The position numbers and the translations under genes are program-made. DNA of 64,000 nt. Source: Ignavibacterium sp. GTDB taxonomy: Bacteria; Bacteroidota; Ignavibacteria; Ignavibacteriales; Ignavibacteriaceae. Shown piece after piece: positions 8,140 to 17,499 of the stretch (its first letter is position 1; each line of letters starts with the position of its first letter). The stretch spans positions 1,888,903-1,952,902 of the forward strand of contig JAVSMP010000001.1 in NCBI GenBank assembly GCA_032027145.1, written 5' to 3'. The notes beneath the pieces were generated by a model. That model was given only the letters and a program-made list of their open reading frames with translations. It had not been told where the DNA came from and did no database searches.

Positions 8140-9594
8140 ATGAAAGATAAATTAAAAGAATTAACAAAAGATACTGCTATTTACGGTATCAGTACGATGC
8201 TGGGAAGATTTCTTAATTTTTTACTTGTACCGTTTTATACTAATATTTTTCTCCCCGCCGATTATGGAGTAATCAATGTACTGTATTCCTACATAGCAAT
8301 TTTCAACATACTGTTTATTTATGGAATGGATTCTGCTTACCTTAAGTATGCTTCATTTAAAGAAATTGGTGATGATAAAGATAATTTTTCTACACCTTAC
8401 ATAAGCATTTTTTTTACATCAGTAATATTTCTTTTTGTTTTTATTCTGTTAAAAGATCCTATTGCTGTATTTATCGAAATAAATCCTGCACAAAATTATC
8501 TGATTGTTCTTTCGGCACTGATAATGTTCTTTGATGCTAACTCTGTAATCCCGTTTTTGAAATTAAGACTCGAAAGAAAAGCAAAATTATTTTCTGCTTT
8601 ACGCGTAGCAAACATTCTATTAAATATCGGTTTGAATGTTTTTCTGATAATTAAATTAAAATGGGGAATTGAAGCAGTATTCGTCAGCAATCTTATTGCA
8701 ACTATTGTAACCTGGCTGTTAGTACTTCCAATTATAATTTCAAATTTCAGATTCAGTTTTCATACTCAGCTTTTCAAAAGATTATTAAAATTTGGTTTAC
8801 CATATTTACCAGCCGGCTTTGCGGTAATGTTAGTTCAGGTTGTTGATGTTCCGATAATGCAAAAGCTTACTGATACAAAAACGGTTGCAATTTACAAAGC
8901 AAGTTACAGGCTCGGAATTTTTATGATGTTGTTTGTGAATATGTTTCAATTTGCCTGGCAGCCTTTTTTTCTAAACAATGCAAAAGAAGCAAATGCAAAA
9001 GAAATGTTTTCAAAAGTTATGACCTATTTTACATTAGCAGGAACAATCTTGCTGGTTGTGCTGTCGCTTTTTATTGAAGATATTGCAAAAGCAAATCTTG
9101 GCGGCTTTTCGTTAATTGGTAAAAATTTTTGGGCGGGTTTGTATATAGTTCCGGTTATTCTGCTTGGATACTTGTTTAACGGATTTTATGTTGTTTTTTC
9201 TGCTGGGATTTTTATTGAAGAAAAAACAATCTATGCCCCAATCGTTGCCGGGCTTGGAGCTATTACAAATATTGCTGCAAACTATTTGCTTATTCCTTAC
9301 CTAAGCATACTAGGTGCGGCTTTTGCTACATTGATAAGTTATATTGTAATGGCATTGGGATATTATATTGTTACTCAGAAGTATTATCACATTAGTTATG
9401 ATTATTACAAACTGACAAAAATTTCAATAGCTGTTACTTTTATTGCAGTTGTGTATTACTTGTTGATGTATGGAGGTTTTTTAAATATTTATTACAAATT
9501 AATTTTAGCCCTGATTTTCTTTTCATATTTAATAACAAATGTAATTGAAAAGAATGAACTGAATCTTATAAAATCAAAACTACTGCGGAGATAA
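8140..9594 (+). CDS. Oligosaccharide flippase (Wzx-like, MOP superfamily)
   Basis: A 484-residue integral membrane protein with about 12-14 predicted helices spread over the full length. The N-terminal KDTAIYGISTMLGRFLNFLLVPFYT is typical of polysaccharide biosynthesis/Wzx proteins, with an amphipathic start and a conserved GR in helix 1. The family flips undecaprenyl-diphosphate-linked glycans across the inner membrane. The gene is separated from the glycan cluster (1-6477) by accA and the thioesterase but may serve the same product. Its TAA is followed directly by the ATG of dut (9595), so the two are co-transcribed. Confidence 0.88.
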   Translation: MKDKLKELTKDTAIYGISTMLGRFLNFLLVPFYTNIFLPADYGVINVLYSYIAIFNILFIYGMDSAYLKYASFKEIGDDKDNFSTPYISIFFTSVIFLFVFILLKDPIAVFIEINPAQNYLIVLSALIMFFDANSVIPFLKLRLERKAKLFSALRVANILLNIGLNVFLIIKLKWGIEAVFVSNLIATIVTWLLVLPIIISNFRFSFHTQLFKRLLKFGLPYLPAGFAVMLVQVVDVPIMQKLTDTKTVAIYKASYRLGIFMMLFVNMFQFAWQPFFLNNAKEANAKEMFSKVMTYFTLAGTILLVVLSLFIEDIAKANLGGFSLIGKNFWAGLYIVPVILLGYLFNGFYVVFSAGIFIEEKTIYAPIVAGLGAITNIAANYLLIPYLSILGAAFATLISYIVMALGYYIVTQKYYHISYDYYKLTKISIAVTFIAVVYYLLMYGGFLNIYYKLILALIFFSYLITNVIEKNELNLIKSKLLRR

Positions 9595-10053
9595 ATGTCT
9601 GAAGAAATAAAAATAAGAATAAAAAGATTAAGCGATGAATTTTCTGATGTTGAATTACCACATTATGCAACTGCCGGCAGTGCCGGTATGGATATTAGAG
9701 CCGCAATTAAAGAAGATGTAATTCTTGAACCGGGGAAAGTTGAACTTATCCCAACTAATCTTTCTGTAGAAATTCCTGTTGGATATGAAATACAAGTTAG
9801 ACCAAGAAGCGGTTTGGCAGCAAAACACAGTATTGGAATTTTAAATTCTCCGGGCACAATTGATTCTGATTATCGAGGTGAAGTGAAAATTATTATTATG
9901 AATTTTGGAAAAGAAAATTTTAAAATTTCCCGTGGTGATAGAATTGCACAATTAATTGTTTCAAAAGTTTATACCGCAAAAATAGAAGAAGTTAAGGTTT
10001 TAAATTCATCTCATCGTGGAGAAGGTGGATTTGGACATACAGGGAAGAAGTAA
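9595..10053 (+). CDS. dut: dUTP diphosphatase
   Basis: A 152-residue trimeric-type dUTPase with all five motifs in order: AGSAGMDIRA, RPRSGLA, PGTIDSDYRGEV, GDRIAQLIV and the glycine-rich tail RGEGGFGHTG. It hydrolyses dUTP to dUMP and diphosphate, keeping uracil out of DNA and feeding thymidylate synthesis. The start codon directly abuts the flippase stop codon, so translation is probably coupled. Length and motifs are standard. Confidence 0.97.
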   Translation: MSEEIKIRIKRLSDEFSDVELPHYATAGSAGMDIRAAIKEDVILEPGKVELIPTNLSVEIPVGYEIQVRPRSGLAAKHSIGILNSPGTIDSDYRGEVKIIIMNFGKENFKISRGDRIAQLIVSKVYTAKIEEVKVLNSSHRGEGGFGHTGKK

Positions 10054-10133
10054 ACGCAATAAGCATTGAGCACAAGGCAGAAAAAATGGAATGTTGGAAT
10101 GTTGGAGTGATGGAGTTGTAGAGTAAAATTTCT
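10054..10133. repeat. Low-complexity intergenic words (GGAATGTT / CCTTG-GCT type)
   Basis: TGGAATGTTGGAATGTTGGAG (10088-10107 core) is a short tandem repeat. The preceding stretch (10056-10078), read on the minus strand, begins CTGCCTTGTGCTCAATGC and resembles the stretch at 3735-3757 before the mannosyltransferase-like gene. These look like two copies of a degenerate intergenic element in opposite orientation. Confidence 0.35.
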
Positions 10134-10274
10134 TGTCAAGAGTTTTCAAAATAAAATTAATTTTTCTGTTTTAGATTTTCATTCCTGAAATACTTAACTT
10201 CGATCAGCACTTACAAAAATTCTGTAAAAAAAATCCAGTTGTTCTGATATTTTCTAAGAATGAAATTATCGTTT

Positions 10275-10661
10275 TCATCCTTCGACAATCACAGGATGAC
10301 AACGATTCAAGTTGTAACAGTGAGTTTATTGAAGTGTGTGTAATAAAGAAAAGTAAAAACTCACTTCACATAGAGCGAAGTCGAAATGTGACTATAAGAT
10401 AAAAAGTGATTAAGTGTCATACCTCGACTCCGCTCGGTATGACGGAAACAATCTGTCATCCTTCGACAAGCACAAGATGACAACGATTCAAGTTGTAACA
10501 GTGAGTTTATCGAAGTGTGTGTAATAAAGAAAAGTAAAAACTCACGTCACATAGAGCGAAGTCGAAATGTGACTATAAGATAAAGAGTGATTAAGTGTCA
10601 TACCTCGACTCCGCTCGGTATGACGGAAGTAATCTGTCATCCTTCGACAATAACAGGATGA
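10275..10661. repeat. 181-bp tandem repeat, two full copies plus a partial third
   Basis: The word CATCCTTCGACAA starts at 10276, 10457 and 10638, an exact 181-bp period. Copies 1 and 2 differ at only a few positions; copy 3 ends after about 23 bp. Each full unit contains several palindromes: TCATCCT/AGGATGA (10275-10299 in copy 1), TCACAT/ATGTGA (10366-10391), GTCATACC/GGTATGAC (10416-10443, perfect 8-bp arms) and a wider GTGAGTTT/AAACTCAC pair (10320-10364). No reading frame of note is present. It fills most of the 656 bp between dut and dnaE. Confidence 0.85.
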
Positions 10662-10709
10662 CATTGTAAGTTAAAATTATTCATTTTTAATTATTAATTC
10701 TGATATACG

Positions 10710-13700
10710 ATGTCTGATTTTATTCATCTTCATAATCATACACATTATAGTTTACAAGACGGCGCTTGCACAGTTGATGGTTTAATCAATGCAGCAAAAA
10801 AACACGAGATGCAGTCTGTTGCAATTACAGATCATGGTGTTATGTACGGCGCAGCAGAATTTTACAACAAAGCTAAAAAAGCCGGTATCAAACCAATTAT
10901 TGGAATGGAAGCTTACATCGTTGTTGATGGAAGCAGATTTGACCGCGGTAAACCTGAAGATGCAAACAATAAAAAGAAATCAAAACATTACAATCATTTA
11001 ATACTTCTCGCAAAAAACAAACAAGGTTACGATAATCTTTCCAGGCTTTCTACACTCGGACACACAGAAGGTTTTTATTACAAGCCTCGAATCGATATGG
11101 AACTTCTTGAAAAGTATAAAGAAGGATTAATTTGTACTACTGCCTGCGCAGGCGGAGTTGTTTCAACACATCTTGTTAATGATAATTACGAAAAAGCAAG
11201 AGTGAACGCTAAAAAATTTAAAGATTTATTTGGTGATGATTTTTATTTGGAGATTCAGGATCACGGAATGGAAATCGATAAACCTATTCTTGAATCAATG
11301 CCAAAACTTTCTAAAGAATTAGGAATAAAGTTAGTTGCAACAAACGATTGTCATTACATCGAGCCTGATCACGCAATAGCACATAATATACTTCTTCTTT
11401 TGTCAGATAAGAATGGAGCAGACTACACTCAATTAAGATATGGCACTGACCAGGTTTATTTTAAATCATCCGATGAAATGAAAAAACTTTTTAAGAAATA
11501 TAAAGGAGCTATTGAAAATACACTTGAGATAGATGAAAAGGTAAATCTTAAGCTTGATTTTGAAGAGCATCATTTCCCGGATTTTCCAATTCCAAAAGAA
11601 TCTAAAGCAAAAAATCTTGATGAGTATATGGAATTACTCGCCAAAGAAGGGCTGCAGAAGAAGTTTAAAACAATCACAAAGGAAATTGAAGACCGTTTTA
11701 ATTTTGAAATTAAGACAATTAAGGAAATGGGATTTGCTGGTTACTTTTTAGTTGTAGCAGATTTTATTAATGCAGCTAAAAGTAAAAACATTCCCGTAGG
11801 TCCCGGAAGAGGTAGTGCAGCAGGAAGCATAGTAGCTTTTGCAATGGGAATTACAAATGTTGATCCATTAAAATATGATTTATTGTTTGAAAGATTTTTA
11901 AATCCGGCAAGAAGATCTATGCCTGATATTGATGTTGATTTTGCTGATGATAAGCGGAACGAAGTGATTGATTATGTACGGGAAAAATATGGTGCTGAAT
12001 GCGTTAGCCAGATAATTACATTTAATAAATTAACTTCAAAAGCGGTTCTGCGCGATGTTGCCCGTGTTTTAAAAATTCCTATTCCAACTGTTAATAAGAT
12101 TACGAAATTTATTCCGTCAAAATTCGGGAAAGTATATTCAATTGATCAGGCACTGGCAGAAGTTCCGGACCTCAAATGGGTAAAAGAATCAACTGAAACT
12201 GATATACAAAATCTTATCAAATACGGTAAAATCCTGGAAGGAATGAATCGCAATGCATCAAAGCACGCTGCCGGTGTGGTTATCACTCCTGATGAGGTTA
12301 GTAAATATGTACCGCTTGCAAATGCAGTATCTCAGCAGGATATTGTAACTCAATTTTCTATGAAGGATATTGAAAATGCCGGGTTACTTAAAATGGATTT
12401 TCTCGGGCTTCGTACACTAACAATAATCCGTGATACGATTGATATGGTAAAGAAAAATCATAATGTAGAAATTGATATCGATGATATTCCGCTTGATGAT
12501 GAAAAAACTTTTCAGCTTTTTTCCAAAGGGCAAACAACCGGCGTCTTTCAGTTTGAATCGGGACCGATGCGCGAATACTTAAAACAACTGCGTCCGGCAA
12601 GTTTAAATGATCTTGCAGCAATGAATGCGTTATACCGCCCCGGGCCAATGGAAAACATTGATGATTTTATTGATAGAAAACTCGGCAGAAAAGTAGTTAA
12701 TTACTCGCATCCGATACTTGAACCAATATTAAAAGAAACTTATGGGGTTATAGTTTATCAGGAACAGGTTATTCAAATAGCAAATAAAGTAGGCGGGATG
12801 AGTTTAGCAGATGCTGATCTTTTACGCAGAGCAATGGGTAAAAAAGATCTTAAAGTAATGCAGGAACAAAAAGTTGTTTTTACAGAGGGCGCTGTTAAAA
12901 ATGGTGTTAACAAAAAAACTGCTTCAGAAATATTCGAGACAATTTTCAAATTTGCTAATTACGGATTTAATAAAAGCCATGCAGTTGCATACAGTTTAAT
13001 TGCATTTCAAACCGCTTATTTAAAAGCATATTATCCTGCGGAGTTTCTTGCCGCCAACTTAAAAAATGAATTTGAGAACACAGATAAAATTACAAAGTTT
13101 CTTGATGATTGCCGTAAACAGAAAATTGAAGTGTTGCCGCCTGATATAAACAATCCTTCACTATTCTTTGAAGCAGAAAACGGTAAGATAAAATTTGGAA
13201 TGTCTGCAATAAAGAATGTCGGTGTTCCGGCAGTTAAAGAAATTATCAATGCAAAAAATAAACTTGGCAGAAAGTTTAAATCTATTTATGACTTTTGCAT
13301 AAATACAGATAACCGGATTGTTACAAAGAGAGCTTTGGAAGGACTTGTATTGGCAGGGGCATTTCACAATATAAATAAAAACCGTGCACAGCTTTTTGAA
13401 ACTATTGAATCTGCGTTAGCTTTTGCACATAAACTTCAAAACTCCAAAATGCTTTCAAGCGATTCATTATTTGGAGGAACTGAAGAAGTATTATTAAAGG
13501 AACCAAAACTACCCGAAGTTAAAGAGTGGAGTGAGAAAGAATATCTTGCACAGGAAAGAAAAGTTATTGGTTTTTATCTGACTGATCATCCGCTAAGAAA
13601 ATATGAATTAGAGTTTAATTCATTTGCCTCAATACATCTTGGTGAAACCGAAGGAATAGAAGAAAAGGGCGATGTGCGTGCTTGCGGTGTTGTAACTGAA

Positions 13701-14171
13701 TTAAAAACAAAGTTTGATAAAGCCGGAAAGATGATGGCATTTTTTAAACTTGATGATCTTACCGGAAGTTGTGAATGTTTGATGTTCTCAAAAGCTTATG
13801 ATGAGTTTGGGAAATATATTCAGGATGAAGAACCGGTATTTGCAGTAGGAAGTTTGGAAAGCAGCGGTGATTCAGTAAAAATGCAGGTCAGTAAAGTTAT
13901 TCCAATGAAGAATGTAGCTAATGAACTTACAGAAAGTATAAGCCTTCTTATCAGTAAACAAAGAGTTTCTGCAGAAAAATTAAAACAATTAAAAAGCGTA
14001 TTTGAAAAATCTGAAGGCAGTATCCCGGTCTTTATTAATCTAACTGAAAACGGGATTGATAAAGGAAAGCTTTTTTCTTTGACAGAAAACAGAGTGAAGA
14101 TTACATCAGAATTGTTAAATTCATTAACTTCATTACTTGGTGATGATGCAGTTATGTTAAAATCCAAGTAG
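10710..14171 (+). CDS. dnaE: DNA polymerase III subunit alpha
   Basis: An 1153-residue replicative polymerase of the DnaE1 type. The N-terminal PHP domain (about 1-275) starts HLHNHTHYSLQDG and ITDHG and appears to keep its metal ligands, unlike the E. coli domain. The catalytic palm follows: GPGRGSAAGSIVAFA near residue 363, PDIDVDFADD near 406 carrying two of the catalytic Asp, and MDFLGLRTLT near 560 carrying the third. The C-terminal part holds an OB fold (about 985-1060, GVVTELKTKFDKAGKMMAF). It lacks a DnaQ-like exonuclease domain. It is preceded by the tandem repeat region and followed by 334 bp without a gene, so it is probably monocistronic. Confidence 0.97.
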   Translation: MSDFIHLHNHTHYSLQDGACTVDGLINAAKKHEMQSVAITDHGVMYGAAEFYNKAKKAGIKPIIGMEAYIVVDGSRFDRGKPEDANNKKKSKHYNHLILLAKNKQGYDNLSRLSTLGHTEGFYYKPRIDMELLEKYKEGLICTTACAGGVVSTHLVNDNYEKARVNAKKFKDLFGDDFYLEIQDHGMEIDKPILESMPKLSKELGIKLVATNDCHYIEPDHAIAHNILLLLSDKNGADYTQLRYGTDQVYFKSSDEMKKLFKKYKGAIENTLEIDEKVNLKLDFEEHHFPDFPIPKESKAKNLDEYMELLAKEGLQKKFKTITKEIEDRFNFEIKTIKEMGFAGYFLVVADFINAAKSKNIPVGPGRGSAAGSIVAFAMGITNVDPLKYDLLFERFLNPARRSMPDIDVDFADDKRNEVIDYVREKYGAECVSQIITFNKLTSKAVLRDVARVLKIPIPTVNKITKFIPSKFGKVYSIDQALAEVPDLKWVKESTETDIQNLIKYGKILEGMNRNASKHAAGVVITPDEVSKYVPLANAVSQQDIVTQFSMKDIENAGLLKMDFLGLRTLTIIRDTIDMVKKNHNVEIDIDDIPLDDEKTFQLFSKGQTTGVFQFESGPMREYLKQLRPASLNDLAAMNALYRPGPMENIDDFIDRKLGRKVVNYSHPILEPILKETYGVIVYQEQVIQIANKVGGMSLADADLLRRAMGKKDLKVMQEQKVVFTEGAVKNGVNKKTASEIFETIFKFANYGFNKSHAVAYSLIAFQTAYLKAYYPAEFLAANLKNEFENTDKITKFLDDCRKQKIEVLPPDINNPSLFFEAENGKIKFGMSAIKNVGVPAVKEIINAKNKLGRKFKSIYDFCINTDNRIVTKRALEGLVLAGAFHNINKNRAQLFETIESALAFAHKLQNSKMLSSDSLFGGTEEVLLKEPKLPEVKEWSEKEYLAQERKVIGFYLTDHPLRKYELEFNSFASIHLGETEGIEEKGDVRACGVVTELKTKFDKAGKMMAFFKLDDLTGSCECLMFSKAYDEFGKYIQDEEPVFAVGSLESSGDSVKMQVSKVIPMKNVANELTESISLLISKQRVSAEKLKQLKSVFEKSEGSIPVFINLTENGIDKGKLFSLTENRVKITSELLNSLTSLLGDDAVMLKSK

Positions 14172-14505
14172 GGTCCGGTTATGCTCAAATTATTTTTCAG
14201 TTCAGAATTAATTTAGAAAAAATACAATATTTCAAACTTGTTGTTTTCTTTTGCACTCATTCCAATGCTACAAAGGAAGGTCTTATTCAATACTTATAAA
14301 CCAACGTGGATTTTCTGTCAGATTATTTTCCTAAACAGTTTTATTGTTAACAAGTCTCCTATTTTGTAAGTGAAAGATTAAAGATAATTCTCTTTATTTT
14401 AGGCATAAATGATTGAATTCCGATTTTCGTAAATGTTGTTTAGCTATATTCGATTTTGTATTATTGCCCTCACTATAATATAAAACTCATAGGAAGAATG
14501 ATTAG
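14172..14505. other. Intergenic region dnaE to SDR gene, no gene seen
   Basis: 334 bp without a plausible coding frame or RNA fold that I recognise. The only candidate signals are near its end: TATAAT at 14474-14479 and a Shine-Dalgarno-like AGGAAG at 14491-14496, 9 bp before the next ATG. No good -35 box sits at 16-18 bp from the TATAAT. Confidence 0.5.
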
Positions 14506-15339
14506 ATGAAAAAAAGTGACAAACAGGAACTTTATGCTTTAATACTTGGCGCATCTTCGGGCTTTGGAGAAGCAACAGCTATTAAATTAGCTAAAGATGG
14601 ATTTAACATTCTTGGAGTTCATCTTGACCGGCAGGCAACTATGCACAATGTGGAAAGAATTATTAAAGAGATTGAATCTGCCGGAGTTGAGGCAAAGTTC
14701 TTTAATGCTAATGCCGCTGATGAAGTAAAGCGAAATGGAATTATTAATGAAATACAATCTTTACTTAACGGAAAACCATTAATAAAAGTTATTATGCATT
14801 CACTTGCATTTGGTACATTAAAACCATTCATTCCAGGTGATAATGAACAAGCTATTACAAAAGCTCAGTTGGAAATGACTCTTGATGTTATGGCGCACTC
14901 GCTTGTTTACTGGGTACAGGATGTAGTTTCAAAAAATTTACTGGCAAAGGGTGCTAGAATATTTGCAATGACAAGTTCCGGCGGGCATTCAATAATTCCG
15001 TTTTATGGTGCGGTATCGGCTGCAAAGGCTGCTCTTGAATCTCATATAAGACAATTAGCAGTGGAGCTTGGTGAAAAATATGGTGCTTCTGCTAACTCGA
15101 TTATGGCTGGTGTTACAGATACACCGGCTCTGAGAAAAATACCAGGCAATGCTGAGCTTTTAAATATTGCGGAAAGAAAAAATCCGCATGGCAGATTAAC
15201 AACTCCTGAAGATATTGCAAAAGTTATTTCACTTCTTTGCAAAGATGGCGGTGAATGGATATCAGGCGGATTAATACATGCTGATGGCGGAGAAGATATA
15301 GTTAATTATGTTGGGCAAAGGAAATCCAATCAAATTTAA
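14506..15339 (+). CDS. Enoyl-ACP reductase-like short-chain dehydrogenase (FabI/FabL type)
   Basis: A 277-residue SDR. The N-terminal LILGASSGFGEATAIKLA is the NAD(P)-binding glycine motif. The active site is Y167-x6-K174 (FYGAVSAAKAALE), the spacing of enoyl-ACP reductases rather than the Y-x3-K of ordinary SDRs, and the C-terminal part has TPALRKIPG, GRLTTPEDIA and SGGLIHADGG as in FabI/FabL proteins. It probably reduces trans-2-enoyl-ACP in the last step of fatty acid elongation. The trxA gene follows 23 bp later. A different SDR function cannot be excluded. Confidence 0.72.
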   Translation: MKKSDKQELYALILGASSGFGEATAIKLAKDGFNILGVHLDRQATMHNVERIIKEIESAGVEAKFFNANAADEVKRNGIINEIQSLLNGKPLIKVIMHSLAFGTLKPFIPGDNEQAITKAQLEMTLDVMAHSLVYWVQDVVSKNLLAKGARIFAMTSSGGHSIIPFYGAVSAAKAALESHIRQLAVELGEKYGASANSIMAGVTDTPALRKIPGNAELLNIAERKNPHGRLTTPEDIAKVISLLCKDGGEWISGGLIHADGGEDIVNYVGQRKSNQI

Positions 15340-15362
15340 AAATTACTTTATTAGGAAAAATT

Positions 15363-15683
15363 ATGAAACCAATGGAATTTACAGATCAGAATTTTAATTC
15401 AGAAGTTTTACAATCCGATAAACCTGTGCTTGTTGATTTTTGGGCTGTATGGTGCGGACCCTGCAAACTGATTGCTCCCTTTGTAGAAGAACTTGCAGGT
15501 GAGTTTGAAGGAAAAGCAAAAGTTGGTAAACTTGATGTTGATAACAATCAGGAAACAGCAATTAAATACGGCGTTAGAAGCATACCGACAGTTTTGATAT
15601 TTAAAGCTGGAAAAGTAGCAGATACAATTATTGGTGCTGTACCAAAAGTTCAACTTAAACAAAAATTGGAAGCAGTATTATAA
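15363..15683 (+). CDS. trxA: Thioredoxin
   Basis: A 106-residue canonical thioredoxin with the active site W30-C31-G32-P33-C34-K35, the buried Asp in LVDFWA, and the cis-proline loop SIPTVLIF. It reduces protein disulfides in the cytoplasm and is recycled by thioredoxin reductase (a trxB gene is at 62808). It follows the SDR gene by 23 bp and precedes serA by 36 bp. Standard length and motifs, in contrast to the atypical paralogue at 62307. Confidence 0.96.
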   Translation: MKPMEFTDQNFNSEVLQSDKPVLVDFWAVWCGPCKLIAPFVEELAGEFEGKAKVGKLDVDNNQETAIKYGVRSIPTVLIFKAGKVADTIIGAVPKVQLKQKLEAVL

Positions 15684-15719
15684 TATTTAACCTTAACTTT
15701 TTTTAAGAAACTCTCCCTG

Positions 15720-17303
15720 ATGAAAAAAATTCTTATTTCAGATCAGGTTAACGAGAAAAGTGTAGCTTTGCTCGAATCAGCAGGATTTGAAGTTACATAT
15801 AATACAAAATTAACCAGAGATGAATTATTAAAAATTATTCCGGATTTTAATGCACTAATAGTAAGAAGTGCTACCAAAGTTGATTCTGAGTTAATATCAG
15901 CAATGATCAATATGGAAGTAATTGGAAGAGCAGGAACCGGAGTAGATAATATAGATATAAATGCAGCCTCCCGAAAGGGAATCCTTGTTATGAACACTCC
16001 TGATGGAAATACAATATCTACAGCCGAGCATACCTTTGCAATGATATTATCACTGTGCAGAAATATCCCTCAAGCTGTAAGATCATTAGCTGAAGGAAAT
16101 TGGGATAGAAAGAAATACAGCGGCACTGAGCTGCGCGGAAAAATATTAGCAGTGATCGGATTAGGCAAAATTGGTAAAGAAGTTGCAAAAAGAGCAAAAG
16201 CTTTTGGAATGAATGTTATTGGATTTGATCCGTTGATTTCCAGCGATAAAGCTAACGAATTAGGAGTTGAGATTTTTCCTCTTGATCAAATTTGGTCAAA
16301 GGCTGATTTTATTACTGTTCATGTTCCGATTAATGATTCAACAAAAAACCTGATTTCTAAAACTTCGTTTGAAAAATGTAAAAAAGGTGTAAAGATAATT
16401 AACTGTGCCCGCGGCGGAATTGTAAATGAACAGGATATTGTAGAAGCTATAGATAAAGGAATTGTTTCAGGAGCAGCATTTGATGTTTATAGCAAAGAAC
16501 CACCTGAGTTTTCAAATGTTATTTTTAATCATCCTAAAATTATTTGCACACCGCATCTCGGCGCATCAACTGATGAAGCACAGGAGTTAGTAGCCATTCA
16601 AATTTCAGAACAGATTAGAGATTATTTTCAGAATAATAAAATAACAGCCGCAGTTAATATACGGGGCTTTGCAGAAAATATGGATAAGGATTCTCTTTCG
16701 TTCATCCATTTATGTGAGTCACTTGGTATTTTTACTTCTCAGCTTTTAACCGATCAGTTAAAAAGCATAGATATTAATTTATCCGGTAAATCACTTCATA
16801 AATATGATGCGGAATTATCAACAGCTTTCCAAAAAGGATTTTTAACAAACAGAGTAGATCAAATAGTTACATTTGTTAACGCACAATTACTTTTTGATGA
16901 AATGAATATTCCTGTTAATATTAAAAAAAGTGATGACAGCAGTATTTATAAAAATCTTGTTACTGCTGAGATCCATACTGATAAAGAGGTTAGAGTATTT
17001 GCTGCTACTTTATTTGGAGTTGACGAAATAAGAATTGTCAGAATTGATAACTATGATGTTGAATTGAACCCGACAGGTTTTATGTTATTATACATAAATG
17101 AAGATAGACCAGGTATGCTTGCTTCAGTAGGGAAAATTTTAGCTGATGCAAATATCAATATTGCAGGGCTTTCTCTTGGCAGAATTGAAAAAGGAAAACA
17201 GGCACTTACATTTATAAATATCGACAGCAGGATTCCGGAAAATATTATTCAAATTATAAAATCATTGGATGGCATTTTTGAGGTTTATCAAATATTCATT
17301 TGA
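15720..17303 (+). CDS. serA: D-3-phosphoglycerate dehydrogenase, long form
   Basis: A 527-residue SerA that oxidises 3-phosphoglycerate to 3-phosphohydroxypyruvate, the first step of serine synthesis. The split substrate-binding domain is interrupted by the NAD domain (GKILAVIGLGKIGKEVAKRA). The catalytic residues sit in INCARGGIVNEQ (Arg), the Glu of the following helix and TPHLGASTDEAQ (His). After residue 320 come the intervening ASB domain and a C-terminal ACT domain (MLLYINEDRPGMLASVGKI), the likely serine-sensing part. A second, shorter paralogue lies at 43582. Confidence 0.95.
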   Translation: MKKILISDQVNEKSVALLESAGFEVTYNTKLTRDELLKIIPDFNALIVRSATKVDSELISAMINMEVIGRAGTGVDNIDINAASRKGILVMNTPDGNTISTAEHTFAMILSLCRNIPQAVRSLAEGNWDRKKYSGTELRGKILAVIGLGKIGKEVAKRAKAFGMNVIGFDPLISSDKANELGVEIFPLDQIWSKADFITVHVPINDSTKNLISKTSFEKCKKGVKIINCARGGIVNEQDIVEAIDKGIVSGAAFDVYSKEPPEFSNVIFNHPKIICTPHLGASTDEAQELVAIQISEQIRDYFQNNKITAAVNIRGFAENMDKDSLSFIHLCESLGIFTSQLLTDQLKSIDINLSGKSLHKYDAELSTAFQKGFLTNRVDQIVTFVNAQLLFDEMNIPVNIKKSDDSSIYKNLVTAEIHTDKEVRVFAATLFGVDEIRIVRIDNYDVELNPTGFMLLYINEDRPGMLASVGKILADANINIAGLSLGRIEKGKQALTFINIDSRIPENIIQIIKSLDGIFEVYQIFI

Positions 17304-17324
17304 ATTTTTTGAAGATAGTTTGAC

Positions 17325-17353
17325 TTGACAATAATTATAAATTGTGTTATCTC
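17325..17353 (+). promoter_or_regulatory. Putative sigma70-type promoter 1 for the Asp-box protein
   Basis: TTGACA (17325-17330), 17-bp spacer, TATCTC (17348-17353). The -35 is perfect, the -10 weak. It lies between serA and the secreted protein gene. Confidence 0.45.
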
Positions 17354-17380
17354 TTACAAAAAATAAAAAACCTTAATTTC

Positions 17381-17409
17381 TTGACAAAAATTGCAAATTA
17401 CAGTAATTT
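17381..17409 (+). promoter_or_regulatory. Putative sigma70-type promoter 2 for the Asp-box protein
   Basis: TTGACA (17381-17386), 17-bp spacer, TAATTT (17404-17409), about 90 bp before the ATG at 17500. It is the second perfect TTGACA in 60 bp, which supports a strong tandem promoter for the downstream monocistronic gene. Confidence 0.5.
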
Positions 17410-17499
17410 TAGCCAGTGTTTAATGAGAACTAATATTTTTAGATATTTTAATTAATTTAATTCAACTAACCAATAACACACAAATTAAAGGAGATCATT

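Noticed and set aside
10275-10661. CRISPR array
   Set aside because: Repeat unit is 181 bp with no unique spacers and no cas genes nearby; it is a tandem duplication.
13820-14188. 122-residue minus-strand frame at the end of dnaE
   Set aside because: Antisense to a clear coding region with no RBS or family match.
14172-14505. Riboswitch or small RNA upstream of the SDR gene
   Set aside because: No conserved riboswitch core or strong fold was recognised by eye; only a TATAAT and an RBS.
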